Shown: positions 46,916-59,191, numbered from the stretch's first letter. The stretch is DNA of 64,000 nucleotides from Panonychus citri (GCF_014898815.1 NW_026515407.1:248001-312000), one strand, 5' to 3'. Made by a program: numbers and translations. Notes: a model not told the origin generated them from the letters alone.

Positions 46916-47735
46916 ATCCTTATCCATTTTTATCATCAAATGGACGACTTACAACTTCAGGTAAGATTTAGATAAGATAAAGGTTAACTGGATTAGTTGA
47001 GGATTAATGGATTAATTTTTTTTCCACTTCAGGATCAGGACAAATTCAATTGTGGCAATTTTTACTTGAACTGTTAGATGATCCAACAGCCAAACAATGT
47101 ATCATCTGGGATGGTAATGATGGTGAATTTAAATTAACTGATCCAGATGAGGTCGCCCGTCGGTGAAAGAAAAAGCCAAACATGAATTATGATAAACTGA
47201 GTCGTGCCTCAGGTATTATTATGATAAAAATATAATGACCAAAGTCCACGGAAAAGATATGCATACAAATTTGATTTCAGGTAACGATTAACTTATCAAC
47301 CATTATCATAAGTGTTTTATGAAAAGGCAATTAAATTGCCAAGAAAATTGTAAACTATGATTATCATGATGTTTAATTTTCTCTGTTTTTTGTTATTTAT
47401 TTGATTTAATTATTTTCCAGGATTAGCTCAAGCTAATCAACCCGCACCACCTCATCCTACAAGGCTTATCCATCAGCTGAATTTTTCATGCCTCCCCTTT
47501 ATCATCATCCAACCACCCTAAGATTAATTTTGCCTGCAGCCTCATTGACACCTCCTCGGGAACCGGAAGTATCTTCAGTCCATCAACAACCTATTGGACC
47601 AGTCCAACCGCAGCCGCTGCAAACCTTTACTCAAATATTGCAGCGGCCTCACATCATGCAACAATGCCTCATCATCATCATCATCATCATATCACCACCC
47701 CTCTCATGTTACACCTCATATTACATCTTACACAC
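46916..47735 (+). pseudogene. frameshifted ETS-domain gene fragment (ERG/FLI class)
   Basis: Pseudo-exon 1 (46916-46960) reads DPYPFLSSNGRLTTSG; after an 72-base intron, pseudo-exon 2 (from 47033) reads SGQIQLWQFLLELL, then NGEFKLTDPDEVARR, the first half of an ERG/FLI-type ETS DNA-binding domain. It then meets TGA at 47164-47166 where the conserved Trp-Gly-Glu-Arg should follow. Further on, MNYDKLSR, YYYDKNIMTKVHGK and YAYKFDF are all recognisable but in different frames, implying four small deletions. At 47422-47735 the C-terminal part (AQANQPAPPHP, AYPSAEFFMPPLYHHP, a poly-His run, then SHVTPHITSYTHYA and a stop) is likewise spread over frames. The DNA-recognition helix cannot be translated intact, so this is a pseudogene. 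The parent gene is not in the window. Confidence 0.85.
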
Positions 47736-48592
47736 ACTATGCATGATGATGATGCTCCCTCACTTCATCCTCATCTTTCATCCTCATCCTTCATCATCTT
47801 CATTCATATTGAGATGGTTAAAACATTACACACAAAACTTATGGAAACCACGAAAATCCCAAAGCAAAAGGTTAATCAAGTTAATCAGCAACAATTAAAA
47901 ATAAACCAATTTGACAAATTAAAAAAAAAACAAACCACAACCTTAATTGTAATCATTATGTTAGTTGATTGTTTGCATTTTTTAATCACAATTAATGCAA
48001 ATCCAAATATTGATGTACAAGGATTTTAAAAAACACAGATAATACAAAACTAAATTAAACAATCAATATTATTATTATTAACTTATTATTATCTCAATTA
48101 GTTTGATTGCTTTCATTTGATTGACGGTAAAATTTAATCTCAAAGATGATTAACTTAATCATTTGGATATGTTGATTGGCTTTGATTATTTGATTACTTT
48201 TTCATTGGAAATATTCAATTAGATTTTGACTTTCATTTTGAGATTAATTGTTATTAATGACACAATTAATTGATGATGGTAAACATATTAATGCATTTAA
48301 TTTGCTATTAGTTAACAATTTAAATAGTAACAATCTGATCCCTTGAGGGTTAATATGATATGATAATAAATAGAGGTAAACATTAGCAACGATTAAGCTT
48401 TAACCACACAAAAGTTTTATCACAATTTAATGTCAACCTTTAGATAGTAATTTAATTAGATTAACAATTAACTGGTTAAATAAACTGTTGATTGAAGTTG
48501 TTGATAATCAAGTGATCAAATTTTTCAAAGGCAATACTAACAATCACCAAAGGATTTGATTAAATTGTTAACGCGTGTTAAGGGCTTGGTTA
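47736..48592. other. AT-rich spacer between ETS pseudogene and IFT56 partial copy
   Basis: No coding signal. The two overlapping ORFs that run from 47488-48029 are continuations of the His-repeat region and are not credible. The duplication junction of the IFT56 copy is at about 48593, preceded by GGGCTTGGTTA, which partly resembles the junction sequence CTTGGTCC of the parent and could be a microhomology. Confidence 0.5.
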
Positions 48593-50388
48593 TTGGTCCA
48601 CAGACACGATCCCAGGTCGCCAATGTATGGCCTCGTGCTTTTTCCTGATGAAACAATTTGATGACGTTTTGCTTTATTTAAGCTCAATTAAGAGCTACTT
48701 TTACTCGGACGACTCATTTAATTTCAATTTTGGTCAAGCACAATCAGTAACCGGTAATTATACCGAAGCTGAAGAAGCGTTTTTAACAATTAAGGAGAAA
48801 AGAATCACAACTGATCCAGTTTATATTAACTGGCTAATAAGATGCTGTAAGTTAATCAACAATTTAAATTACGATTCATTGAATTGTATCAATTTCTTAT
48901 TTTCTTATTTTCTTAATTTCTCATTTCTTGCATTCGACTTCCTAATTATTTCATTTATTGATCATCATATTGATTGTGAAATTTTCGCAATAATGTTGAC
49001 CATTTAAGAAGTAAATTGTTAATATTAATAGTTAACACCACTAACCCACTTTGATTAATGGTTAGTGTTTGTATTGACAATTTGTAGAATTAGGAATTGA
49101 TTCTGATTGTTTATTTCAATAATGTTGGCAAATAGTAAATTTAATTAACTCAATTAAATTGTTTCCTTTCCATTCCTCTCTCACTCTGTTAATCATTTGT
49201 ATTAGTTTAAAATTTTGTATTCCACTGATTTGAATCATGTTTGCCTCTCTTAATTGTTTCCACAGACATAATGAATAAAACACCAGAAAAGGCTTGGCAA
49301 TTATATGAACAGAACTCATCTCGATCTGATTCATACAATTATCTTAATCTAATTGCAAATGATTGTTACAAAGTAAGTAATTTACCCAATTTCTAGTTGA
49401 ATCAATTACATTGAGATAGATCAAGTTAAATATTAGACTTGTCACTTTAAGTTATCACTTGTTTACATAAAACAAACAATTGAACCAAATTGAATTAAAT
49501 CAAACCATTAATCAGTGTTTATTGTTTCATCTAATTGTTGAACTAAAATCACCAAATTTTTTGTCTGTTTATCATTTATGTTATTAGATGGGACAATTTT
49601 TGTATTCAGCTCGAGCCTTTGATATTCTGGAAAAACATGAAACAAACCCTGAATTCTGGGAAGGCAAAAGAGGAGCATGTGTTGGCCTTTTCCAGTTAAT
49701 TCTAGCGGGTAAAGAACCAAGGTCAGTACAAATAATTAGCCAACTAACAAGGAATTAAATTAATCACAGAAAAACAAAACAATTTCCATTTTCACAGAGA
49801 GCAAATATATGAGATAATGAAGCTACTCCGAAACTCGGACAATCCTCAGGTTGACCAAATCCTAAGAACACTACGTAATTGGGACAAAGAGAATAAAAGT
49901 GATCTCTAAATCGAATATCCGATGTAATCAACTGACCCAAGTTCGGAAAAAGAACAAAAAATACAAAGAAACATAAACATTGCGAATCTCTTGAAGAAAG
50001 AACGAGATATTAATGAAGAGAAAGAAAAAGAAAATCTGGTAACAAAGAGAAAGAGAAGAGAAAAAGAAAAGAAAACCAAAAGAAAGAGACTTAGAGATGG
50101 CGCTTTTTCTGTTCTTGCACAAACTCTGTTCTAAATTCTTTGTCTTGAATCTACCATGTTTTCTTTTTCATTGTTAACATTTAATTTAATCTTGAAGAGA
50201 ATTTTAATTTTCTGTTATTAATTTTAATAAAAGTGATCGACATTAATTGTAATCATAACAATTAACTTGTTCTCTATCGTTTTAATCGAAAACCTTTTTT
50301 TGTCAATCAACCGTTTTTTCTAATATTTTGTTTGTTGATTTTAAAATTTTCTTCTTTCTCACTTTTTTCTCTCATCTGTAATTTTTCG
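48593..50388 (+). pseudogene. partial duplicate of IFT56: exons 7-10 with introns and 3'UTR
   Basis: Matches 44008-45801 over 1.8 kb with only a handful of differences (for example near 48980, 49057, 49087, 49413 and 50326), introns included. Exons 48604-48846, 49266-49372, 49588-49721 and 49798-49909 are all intact with splice sites, stop and poly(A) signal (AATAAA about 50224). The left breakpoint lies 11 bases before the exon-7 acceptor. It lacks exons 1-6, hence no normal start; an internal ATG (48627) could begin a truncated TPR protein. The near identity of introns means very recent duplication, or an assembly duplicate of allelic DNA. Confidence 0.93.
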
Positions 50389-50492
50389 CGTCAATATTAT
50401 TATTACTTCTTCTTTCTCTCTTTCTCTCTCTCTTTCTTTATCTTTTATATTGTTCATCATCTTGTCATCTTTGTAATTTCGACTGCGAAAAA

Positions 50493-53400
50493 ATGTCCGA
50501 GAAAGAAGTGATCACCAAGAATGACAACAATGAGAATGAAACCAAAGATGTAACATCTCATAAACGAAGTATCAATGAGGTAATTGAAAGTGTCAATACT
50601 TTTTCTTTTCTAATTGGCTTTTTTGTTTCTCTCACCGCCATCGTTTTGAACAGTTTTTTCTCTTTTCTCCTGGTTTTCTTTGCCTCTCATATTCTTTCTT
50701 TGTTTTCCTTTGAGTCTTTGTAACTTGTCTTTCTTTCTCTCTTTTCTCTGGTCGATAATCGGATGTTACTTTGTTTTCTTTTGTTTGTGTGGTTTTGTTT
50801 CAAAAACACTCGTTTCGTGCTTCATGTCATCTTTAATTTCTCTTTGTATCAATTTTCTCAAATCTTCTTCTCTTTCGCTCTCATCTCTCTTCTGTTTCAA
50901 TTCCTTTCATTTCTCTCTCCCTCTTCTTTTTCTCTTCTTCTCTTTATATCAACCATTAGCATCATCATAGAATCTTTTCCCTCCGTTGTCTATCCCTGTT
51001 TCTATTACTTTCTATCTCTCGCTCTCTTCTTTCACTCTTCACCTTCACCTTCACCTTCATCCCCCATTTTCCTCTTTTACCCGATTTTTGGCCATCTTGT
51101 CGATTCGAGGGTTAGTTTGTTATAACAATTCGATAGTTCAATATTTTATCATTCGATTTTCGCACAATCCATTCAATGTCATCAATCTTTAAGCCGCCAT
51201 ATTGGCCTTTAGTTTCGTTATCTTGCACCTATGAATGATCTCTCTCGTTCCCTGCTCTTTCCTCTCCTTCTTCATCTTTTTTCCTTTCTTTCCTCTTTTT
51301 CTCCAGTTTTGCCTCTCTTTTTTTTCATTTCATTTATCTTCCTTTCTTTCTCTTTCTCTTTATTTCTCTTAATTTCTCTTTACTTTTCTTCTTCTTCTCT
51401 CCTTCTGTTTCTCTCTCTCTCCTCCCTCTCTTTCCGTCCCCTGCTTTTCCCTCTCACTCTCTCTCTCTCTAAGCCAATGACTGCTCAACTTCTTTGTTCC
51501 CTTTCTATTTACTCTCTTTCCTTTCTGTTCTCCTAATTCTGGTAAGGTCCTAGCAATGATCCCAAGGAGGGGTCTTTTTTTGATAAACACAACAAGCTCA
51601 TAGGCTACTTTTTGTTTTTCTTCATCTTAAAGTGATTTTGTGATGAATGTGCAATTGATTAGATGAATGACAATTAAATGACAATCTACAAATCAATTGG
51701 AAAAATATCATTTCGTAATCAAAATGTCTTTTACCATCAGGGTTTTAATCACAAGTCTTTAAATTGAGACATTGACATTGTCTCAATTTAGTATTACAAT
51801 AATTTCCCTTTCAACAAGAGCTTCATCCTCTTTCTGTGCTTTAATACCAACACTTCGGGTTCATTGTTTTCTATTATTATTTTGTTTTTTTTAATATTTT
51901 GTTTCCATTTGTATGTTTCTAAATTAATTAGTTATACTTTTATTTTATGTGTCTTTCATCACTAGTTGTCATTCATTTAAATTAATCTTAATCAATTTGA
52001 CAACAAATTCTCATCACTGTTTATTTTGTAAACTTTTTGCTTTTTAAAATTTTTTTTCTCTTTTTTTTCTCTCCTTCCACCTTTACCATCATCATCTTTT
52101 CTCATCTTTATCTTCATCATCACCGTTATCACCATGACTTTGTTTTCCACACAGATGGACCAAATCAATAATCTTATTGAAGAGGGTAAAGTCAAAGCAA
52201 ACGAATTGAATGTGACATTGAAAACAATTGAACACATCACCGATCGACTTCATCATCAGTACACCAAAGCTCAAAATGATGTTAATGATACTTTCAACTT
52301 TTATGTTAACCAACTGGACGAGGTTAAAACGGACACACTGAAAGAATTGGATGATATTTATAATTCTAAACTGGTCAATTTGAATCATCTTTACTCAAAA
52401 GTTATCGAAGGAGTTGACAAAGTTAAACAGATTGCAATGTTTGTCGATCGTTTCAAGAAATTCTCCTCCAGTCACGATACTTGTGAATTATTGCTATTTA
52501 AACAATTGATCGAAGCTCCTCTGGTTCAAATAAGAAACTTCGAACCCGATATAAACATACCAAAAGCCGAATTGGAGTTTGTGTCCAACTATCAAGCCAT
52601 ACAGGTTAGTGGCCTATTATTTTATAGCTAATTATTATGCCTCCCCCTTTTATCAAACTTTTTATTTGTTGTTAGTTAACAACAATCAACAAGGAGATAT
52701 AGTGAGAATGTGTCGATGCACTTCTGAATATGTTTCCATGTTGTGTTGTTTTTCTTTCTCTTTCTCTTTCTCTTTCTCTTTCTCTTTCTCTCTCTCTTTA
52801 ACAAGCTTTGACATTGAAACCCTCCACCTCGGCCATGGTTGATTTGCTTAGTTATATATATTAATTTCTCTTTCTCTCTTTCTCTCTTTCTCTTTTTCTC
52901 TCCTACTCTCTTCACTTTCACTTCTGTTACCCTCATCCTATTTTCACTTTTACTTTTTGTTTTCTTCTCTTTGTGTTTCTCATTGCCCCCTCTTTCTCTG
53001 CTCTCTTTCTCATTCATTCCTACTGCTTTTCTATTTTATTATCTTTTTCTTCTTTTTTTCTCTTCCATCTTCTCTCTTTTTCTCTCTATAACCCAATGCT
53101 ACTTCATCCACCTTGAACCTGTTTTTGACTTGTCTTTATGCCCACTAATTTATTGGAAACATGTTTCTCGCTCTCGGGGTGGAATTGGGGATTTGGTAAT
53201 TATGGCTTCATTATTCAGACAAGTGTGAAAAATACTTACGGGTATATCAGAAGCTCGTCAACAGAGTCCAAGCAACCTCCAATTAGTCGTCCAAATGGAT
53301 TGAGTTCCTACAATCAGCAGCATACTAATGGAGTTGATTCCCTTCTTCAGAAACGATTTAACAATTCAGTCAACAGTACAGTGACTAATACCAATAATAA

Positions 53401-54511
53401 CAGTCCAATAATCAGTAATGGCTCCAATAATGGTACTCGTTCCATGAGTAATATTTCATTATCTGATTCGATTGCCACTTTATACGAGAAATGGTCCATT
53501 GGCGGTTTAGGTGGTTCTCCGGATTCATCTCTCTACACTAATAGTACCCCATCCATATCAGAACCATTCAACTCGCTATCTGATCCTCTGCTCGACCTTT
53601 CAAGTAAATTAAACTCTGCTATATCATTACTGCCCATCAAATCTCAAATTAAACGTCATAAGATGATTTATCATTGTAAATTTGGTGAATTTGGTATTTT
53701 AGAGGGCCAATTCACTGAACCCTCAGGCGTTGCTGTTAATGCACAGAACGATATCATTGTCGCAGACACAAACAACCACAGAATCCAAATATTTGACAAA
53801 GAAGGACGATTCAAGTTCCAATTTGGTGAATGTGGTAAACGTGATGGACAACTTTTATATCCAAATCGAGTTGCCGTGGTTAAACAATCTGGCGATATCA
53901 TTGTTACTGAAAGATCTCCTACCCACCAAATACAAATTTACAACCAATATGGTCAATTTGTTCGTAAATTTGGTGCCAATATCCTCCAACACCCTCGAGG
54001 TGTTACTGTTGACAACAAAGGGCAAATAATTGTTGTTGAATGCAAAGTTATGAGAGTACTTATCTTCGACCAAATGGGAAATGTACTCAAAAAGTTTGGT
54101 TGTTCAGCTCATCTTGAGTTTCCCAATGGAGTTGTGGTTAATGATAAACAAGAAATTTTCATCTCTGACAATCGTGCTCATTGCGTCAAAGTTTTCAGTT
54201 ATGAAGGTCACTTCCTCCGACAAATTGGTGGTGAAGGTCTCACTAATTACCCTATTGGTGTTTGTATTAATGAGGCAGGTGAAATATTGGTCGCCGATAA
54301 TCATAATAATTTTAACATAACCGTTTTCAGCCAAGACGGTCAACTAATCAATGCCCTTGAAAGTAAAGTTAAACATGCTCAATGTTTCGATGTTGCCCTT
54401 ATGGATGACAATTCGGTTGTTCTTGCCTCCAAAGATTACCGAATTTACATCTATCGATATTTGGGAGTGGAAAGTCTGGCTCAAGCTGTTGCAACCTCCG
54501 GTATCTGTTGA
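50493..54511 (+). CDS. brat: brain tumor (brat), NHL-domain translational repressor, lacking B-boxes
   Basis: Three exons, 50493-50579, 52155-52604, 53219-54511, all phase 0; 609 aa (Drosophila Brat 1,037). Exon 1 gives only MSEKEVITKNDNNENETKD then VTSHKRSINE. Exon 2 is the coiled coil (NNLIEEGKVKANELNVTLK, AELEFVSNYQAIQ). Exon 3 has a Ser/Asn-rich linker and a six-bladed NHL domain starting HKMIYHCKFGEFGILEGQF, with blocks identical to Drosophila Brat (SGVAVNAQNDIIVADTNNHR, TERSPTHQIQIYNQYGQFV, CVKVFSYEGHFLRQIGGEG, KHAQCFDVALMDDNS). Brat binds mRNA through NHL and represses translation with Pumilio/Nanos. No B-box cysteine pattern occurs between 45.8 and 52.1 kb; 5' exons may be farther left or lost at the duplication junction only about 100 bases before the ATG. 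152 bases of exon 2 are copied at 46404. Confidence 0.93.
50580..52154. other. brat intron 1
   Basis: A 1.6-kb pyrimidine-rich intron with many CTTT/CTCT runs (50830-51460), which create long Leu/Phe/Ser ORFs on the plus strand and Lys/Arg/Glu ORFs on the minus strand. None of these has domains or balanced composition. It ends TTTTCCACACAG before exon 2. Confidence 0.7.
52605..53218. other. brat intron 2
   Basis: A 614-base intron with a (CTTTCT)n tract at about 52750-52795 and more CTTT/CTCT DNA to 53090. It ends CATTATTCAG before exon 3 (ACAAGTGTGAAAAATACTTAC). The 5' extension of the exon-3 reading frame into this intron is fortuitous: family alignment shows Gln-Thr-Ser-Val-Lys-Asn-Thr at the splice. 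Confidence 0.7.
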
Positions 54512-55030
54512 AATGGTCCAAATAACAATACAGTTTTAACCCGACGATCGACCAACCATTTATCACCCACCAGACACTAAAGAAACAAACAAGACATCAA
54601 CTATCGTTTTTTTCAACCAAACTTCCAAAATTTTTCTAGAGATGCATCTTTTTCACACACTCTCTCTCTCTCTGCCTCTCTACGTTTCTCTCTATTTCTC
54701 TTTAATCAACACCAATTTCAATTTTTACCACCATCATCATCATCATCATCAACATTCACCAACACGCACATGAACACACAACACATACACCAACATCTTC
54801 ACCACCATAGCAAAAACAAGACCATTAGTTATCACTTTTTTTCCCATATCACAAGTTATCTCGTTTTCCTCTTGTCCTGTTCTCCCAACACCTTAATTTT
54901 TTCTACCTTTTTCTTATTGTGATTTTGATTTATTTGTTATTATTTTGTTTGCTTGTTTTCCCTGTTAAATGGTCTGCATTATGTGGCACTTGTTGACTTA
55001 CCCTCTTCTCAATCAAATTTATCCCTTTCC

Positions 55031-55045
55031 TCTTATTATTATTAC

Positions 55046-55084
<39 letters not shown>

Positions 55085-55100
55085 TATTTAACATTATTAT
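55031..55100. repeat. (TTA)n / (ATT)n microsatellite
   Basis: About 70 bases of TTATTATTA with a few interruptions, in the presumed brat 3'UTR. Confidence 0.9.
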
Positions 55101-56739
55101 TTATCATTATTTTTATTTTATTATAACATGAGTTACATCAGGAGCTTAACAATTAACTGAGTCCCAGTATCCAAACAAACAAACAAAACAACTTTAATCG
55201 TTCATCAAAAACAAAAAAAAATCCTTTTAAACAGCAACCACAAACAAAAAGAAATTTAGTTTTGCTATAATATACATATTATATCGCAAGAAATGACAAT
55301 AATTTCACCAACAAACAAAGAGCCACTACTTCATCCTCATCATTATCGTCTTCTTATCTTCACCATCTCTTCATAATTTCAACATGAAACTTTTGTTTAT
55401 CTTCAATCTCTCTATTTGGATCTAATAAGTTTTCTCTTGTTTTCTGTTTACCTTTTGTTTCTGTTTTTCTGTTTCCTTTGTTTTCCTATTTATCCTTTTG
55501 CGGCTTGAGCAATTGTGAAATCCATCACCATGAAGTTCATCATCATCATCTCACCATCATCATCTCAGCATCAAAAGTAAAATCTTGTCAAAACTCAAAT
55601 GGCAAATCTCAGTCACCTCAAGTTACACGTTCTAAAAGCAACGAAAGCAAAGCAAAAAACAGATCTCTTTTTTATCTCTGATCCATTTAATTCATTGGAC
55701 AAACATCAGATCAACACACATACGTTTAAACGGTTGTTGTTTTTACACTTCTATGTTTATTTATAATCATTCACAAAAAAATTATCTCTACATCATCTCC
55801 ATCTCTCTTTCTTTCGCTCTTCAATCATTATCATCTTGTGAAGGAAAAAAAAAATTAGTTCATCTTTGGAGATTCTCATTTTTCATCTCTTCCTCCCTCT
55901 CTCCATCTCAAATGGATCCCCAACAGAAGGAGAAATTAAAGCGATAAACAATAATAATAATCATAATATAGTAACAATAATAGTATTGAAGGTCATTGAC
56001 GACAACGATGATTTAGGAGATTATCATCATGGATAAATCATCATCATCATTATTATTACACACACACATTTATACCCTGATTAAGTTAAATACTTGATTT
56101 TGTTGAGTCTTCCCCTTGTAATATCAACAGACATCAGCGTAACCAATCAAACCAGAATATTATTTAACTTGTAAACTCTACTTTCTCAACTTATCTTTTT
56201 GTTTCTATTTTGTTTCTCATCTTTCATTTATCTTCTCTCTTCTTTTTTCTCATCATCATCTTTCAATCTCTCTCTCTCTCTCTTTCTTAAAAGTTTTACA
56301 TCTTCATCTTTTCATTTAAAGTGACATCGACTTCTTTCAATGCCAGAAGAAGTCAAAAGAAACTGGAAAACCTACTCAGTGACAATAGAGAGAATTTAAT
56401 TTAACTCTCTCTCCCTTTTGCTCACTTTCACTCTCTTTATCTTTATCATCATCATCATCATCTATCTCTCTCTCTCTCTTTCTCTCTCAGGGCATCAAAT
56501 TACCACAAGAAAACAAAAAGACGTTAAAATATCAAAGGCAAATCATGAAAGCAAAAACCTAATCAACACCAAAACGAAATCAATTTTTGATATTATTACT
56601 ATTGATACTATGATATACATTTATTATTATTATTGCTATCAATTAATTAACTAATTAGTTGATATATTATTTTTTTTTATCATATTCTATTTATAATTAT
56701 ATTTATTGTTAGCATCTTTCTCACTCTTCTCACACATAC

Positions 56740-56742
<3 letters not shown>

Positions 56743-56779
<37 letters not shown>
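56743..56779. repeat. (CT)n microsatellite
   Basis: An uninterrupted CT dinucleotide run of about 37 bases. Confidence 0.95.
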
Positions 56780-56780
<1 letters not shown>

Positions 56781-58447
56781 CTGATGATGATCGATATTTA
56801 TATATTTATATTTACAATTAACTAATTATTACGATTAGTATATATAATTTTTGTTTTCTAAATGAAAACTAAATCAATATATTGGTAAACAATTAATTGA
56901 TAATAATAACAATTTTTTAGGACCTGAGGTGTGATAGATGATGAGTCGATGGAGACACAATGGTTACCAATAATTACCCTTAACTCATTGAATTTAATTG
57001 TTAACAATTAGATTAGATTGAGTTTCTTTATCCATTGATTAACCTCTAATGATGAATCAATAATAATATGAAGTAGTGGTCTCACCTTTTTTATATGTTT
57101 GTTAAACAATTAATATTAATGCAAATAATTAATCTTTATTATTATTACTATTAACTCCTTACTATCCTTTTTGAAATCCAACTATTAACTAATTGTAATC
57201 AAATTGTAATTCATTTTTCTAGCTACCGTTTTTCTGATGATTGCTGCTGATTAATTGTAATTCAACTTCTCACACAACTTCAACTACTTTGATTTACTTT
57301 TTAATTTATTGATTAACTTTCTCAATCTGATTGACTTTTTGTTTGTAATTTCAGTTTTTTTAAATTTGTTTTCACAATTTTTCAATTATTATTATTGATT
57401 ATTTGAGATTATTGTTCAACTAATCAACCAGCCAGAATCAACCTTTTTAATATTTATCTCAATTAATTGTCATCAAATTGTCAAAAAAGCCAAAAAAAAA
57501 ATCAAATTGGTTGATTAACTTTCTATCAATTTGTTTTAATCATTTTAAGAAACTTTTTTTTGGTCAATCCCAATTTTAATTGCTCCAAATATTTATATTA
57601 ACGAGAAGCAACAAAAAACTGGTAACTTTTTTAATTGTGTTATTTTATATAATATATATGATTAATTAATTATAATTATATTGATATTATTAATTCATAT
57701 TGATGATGATATTATATTTGGTACATGTATTTGCTACGAGACAGTAACTTTTAATAAAGATTTTGATTCTGTCACAATAATTTAAATTGTTGTTTTTGTT
57801 AAATTACCGGTGAAAAATTTAATTGTTACACTTACCAAATAGAAAGCAATTAATTTGCTTTTAATAGTTTTTATTAAAAAACAGATCATGTAAAATCAAG
57901 GGAAGGATTTTCATTGGGCTCATGATGGTGATTATTTGGTTTCAATTGTTTTGGTTATTGTTACAATTAGCAAATTAACAATTTACAATTCAGTTGTTTC
58001 CATAGATTTTCATTAACCATCTTCATCATCTAATCATTGACAATTTAAATTCATATGCTGGTTGCTGATAAGGTTATTAATAGTAAGTATGTATGTATGT
58101 ATGTGTGTGTGTATATGTATGGGAATCAATTGAAGATGCAAGTTAATTATGATTAACAATTAACTTGATCATCACGTTTATTTCATTTCGCCATCTTTAT
58201 CTTCATCTTTTTTTTCGTGGTGTTGGGTGTTGATGGATTTTGGTTCATTGTTCAATTGCAATAATCAGGATATTGAGTTGATTTTGATGATGTGATGTAA
58301 ATAATTTAGATTCTGTCTCTTTTGGTTTTGTTGTAAAGTTGCACTTGGTTAATTGTGATTGAAATAATATCAACAATCAGTGAAAGAGGAAAGAAAAAAA
58401 ATTTAAGGTGATATTGTGATGTGAAAGAATCAATTGATGAATCATGA

Positions 58448-59191
58448 TTAAGGCGAGTCACTATTACGCCTTAATGAAGATCTAGGCAGTGAACTGATTG
58501 ATGTGTTTGACAATGAAGATGATGAAGAGGATGATGATGATGATGAGATGTTATGATGATGAAAATCTTCTGAACTTTTATTCTTTTTAAGAATAGGTTT
58601 AACCTTGTTGATACTAGAAGAATCTTCTGAATTGGTTTTCTTTTTTAGAATTGATTTGGGTCGAGTCTCTTCTTTGGTGAAATTTTTTCCACAAATACTT
58701 TTATTCTTGAGGATTGGATGTGGATCAGGTGAGTGCGAGAAAATAATTGGCGAGGCGATTGTTGGACCAAATTTAGATCCAATAGCAAAATGGCAGGTTG
58801 ATTGTTGTTCATTCTGTTGGTTTTGTTGCTGCTCATTTTTCTGGTTAAACTGTTGATTATTTGATGAATGAAGAAGATGAAAATCTCCAGATGATCGGCG
58901 ATAATGACCATTAGAATGATGACCAGAGTTTGTAAACGATGAGAGTGTTGATCTTCCACCTTCACCTCCTTCTCTTCCTCCTCCAACTCCGGTTGATAAA
59001 GAAATAAATTCAGATGAATTGTTATTATCAACATCAGGCACCGAATGGCGTTTTAATATTGATTGAATATTATGTTGGCTCTGATTGGTTGACCGTTTTG
59101 ATTCACTAGCATCTCGTTTTTTCAATATCGATGTAGGATAAATTGTTGATGATCCAGTTGGACTGAAATTATTTTGATTATTATGAATCAT
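58448..59191 (-). CDS. disordered protein with repeated (S/P)ILK(K/R) motifs
   Basis: An ORF of 247 aa starting MIHNNQNNFSPTGSS; an in-frame TGA lies seven codons upstream. The protein is Ser/Asn/Gln-rich and predicted disordered, with no membrane segment. Five spaced motifs stand out: TSILKKR, QSILKRHS, HPILKNK, KSILKKK and KPILKKN, ending in a polyserine run and SSLRRNSDSP. [GS]ILK is an established PP1 docking motif (SILK), and three of the five fit it exactly. Arg-x-x-Ser/Thr sites (RRSSGD, RRNSDS, KRHSVP) could be kinase targets. A PP1 regulatory or scaffold role is inference. No family was recognised; it could be one exon of a longer gene, since no splice sites could be ruled out. Confidence 0.6.
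   Translation of the reverse strand: MIHNNQNNFSPTGSSTIYPTSILKKRDASESKRSTNQSQHNIQSILKRHSVPDVDNNNSSEFISLSTGVGGGREGGEGGRSTLSSFTNSGHHSNGHYRRSSGDFHLLHSSNNQQFNQKNEQQQNQQNEQQSTCHFAIGSKFGPTIASPIIFSHSPDPHPILKNKSICGKNFTKEETRPKSILKKKTNSEDSSSINKVKPILKKNKSSEDFHHHNISSSSSSSSSSSLSNTSISSLPRSSLRRNSDSP

Larger units (their letters stand above)
54512..58447. other. probable long brat 3'UTR and intergenic DNA
   Basis: Nearly 4 kb without a supported gene. Rich in simple repeats: (CAT)n about 54732-54751, (TTA)n about 55031-55100, (CT)n 56743-56779, (TATG)n/(TG)n 58086-58120, plus many CTCT and CATCAT stretches. Long 3'UTRs are usual for brat orthologues, so at least the first part is likely transcribed. The next gene is convergent. 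Confidence 0.5.

Noticed and set aside
50680..51590. Series of overlapping ORFs of 68-120 codons in brat intron 1
   Set aside because: Pure products of CTTT/CTCT repeats; no domain, biased composition, mirrored on the other strand.
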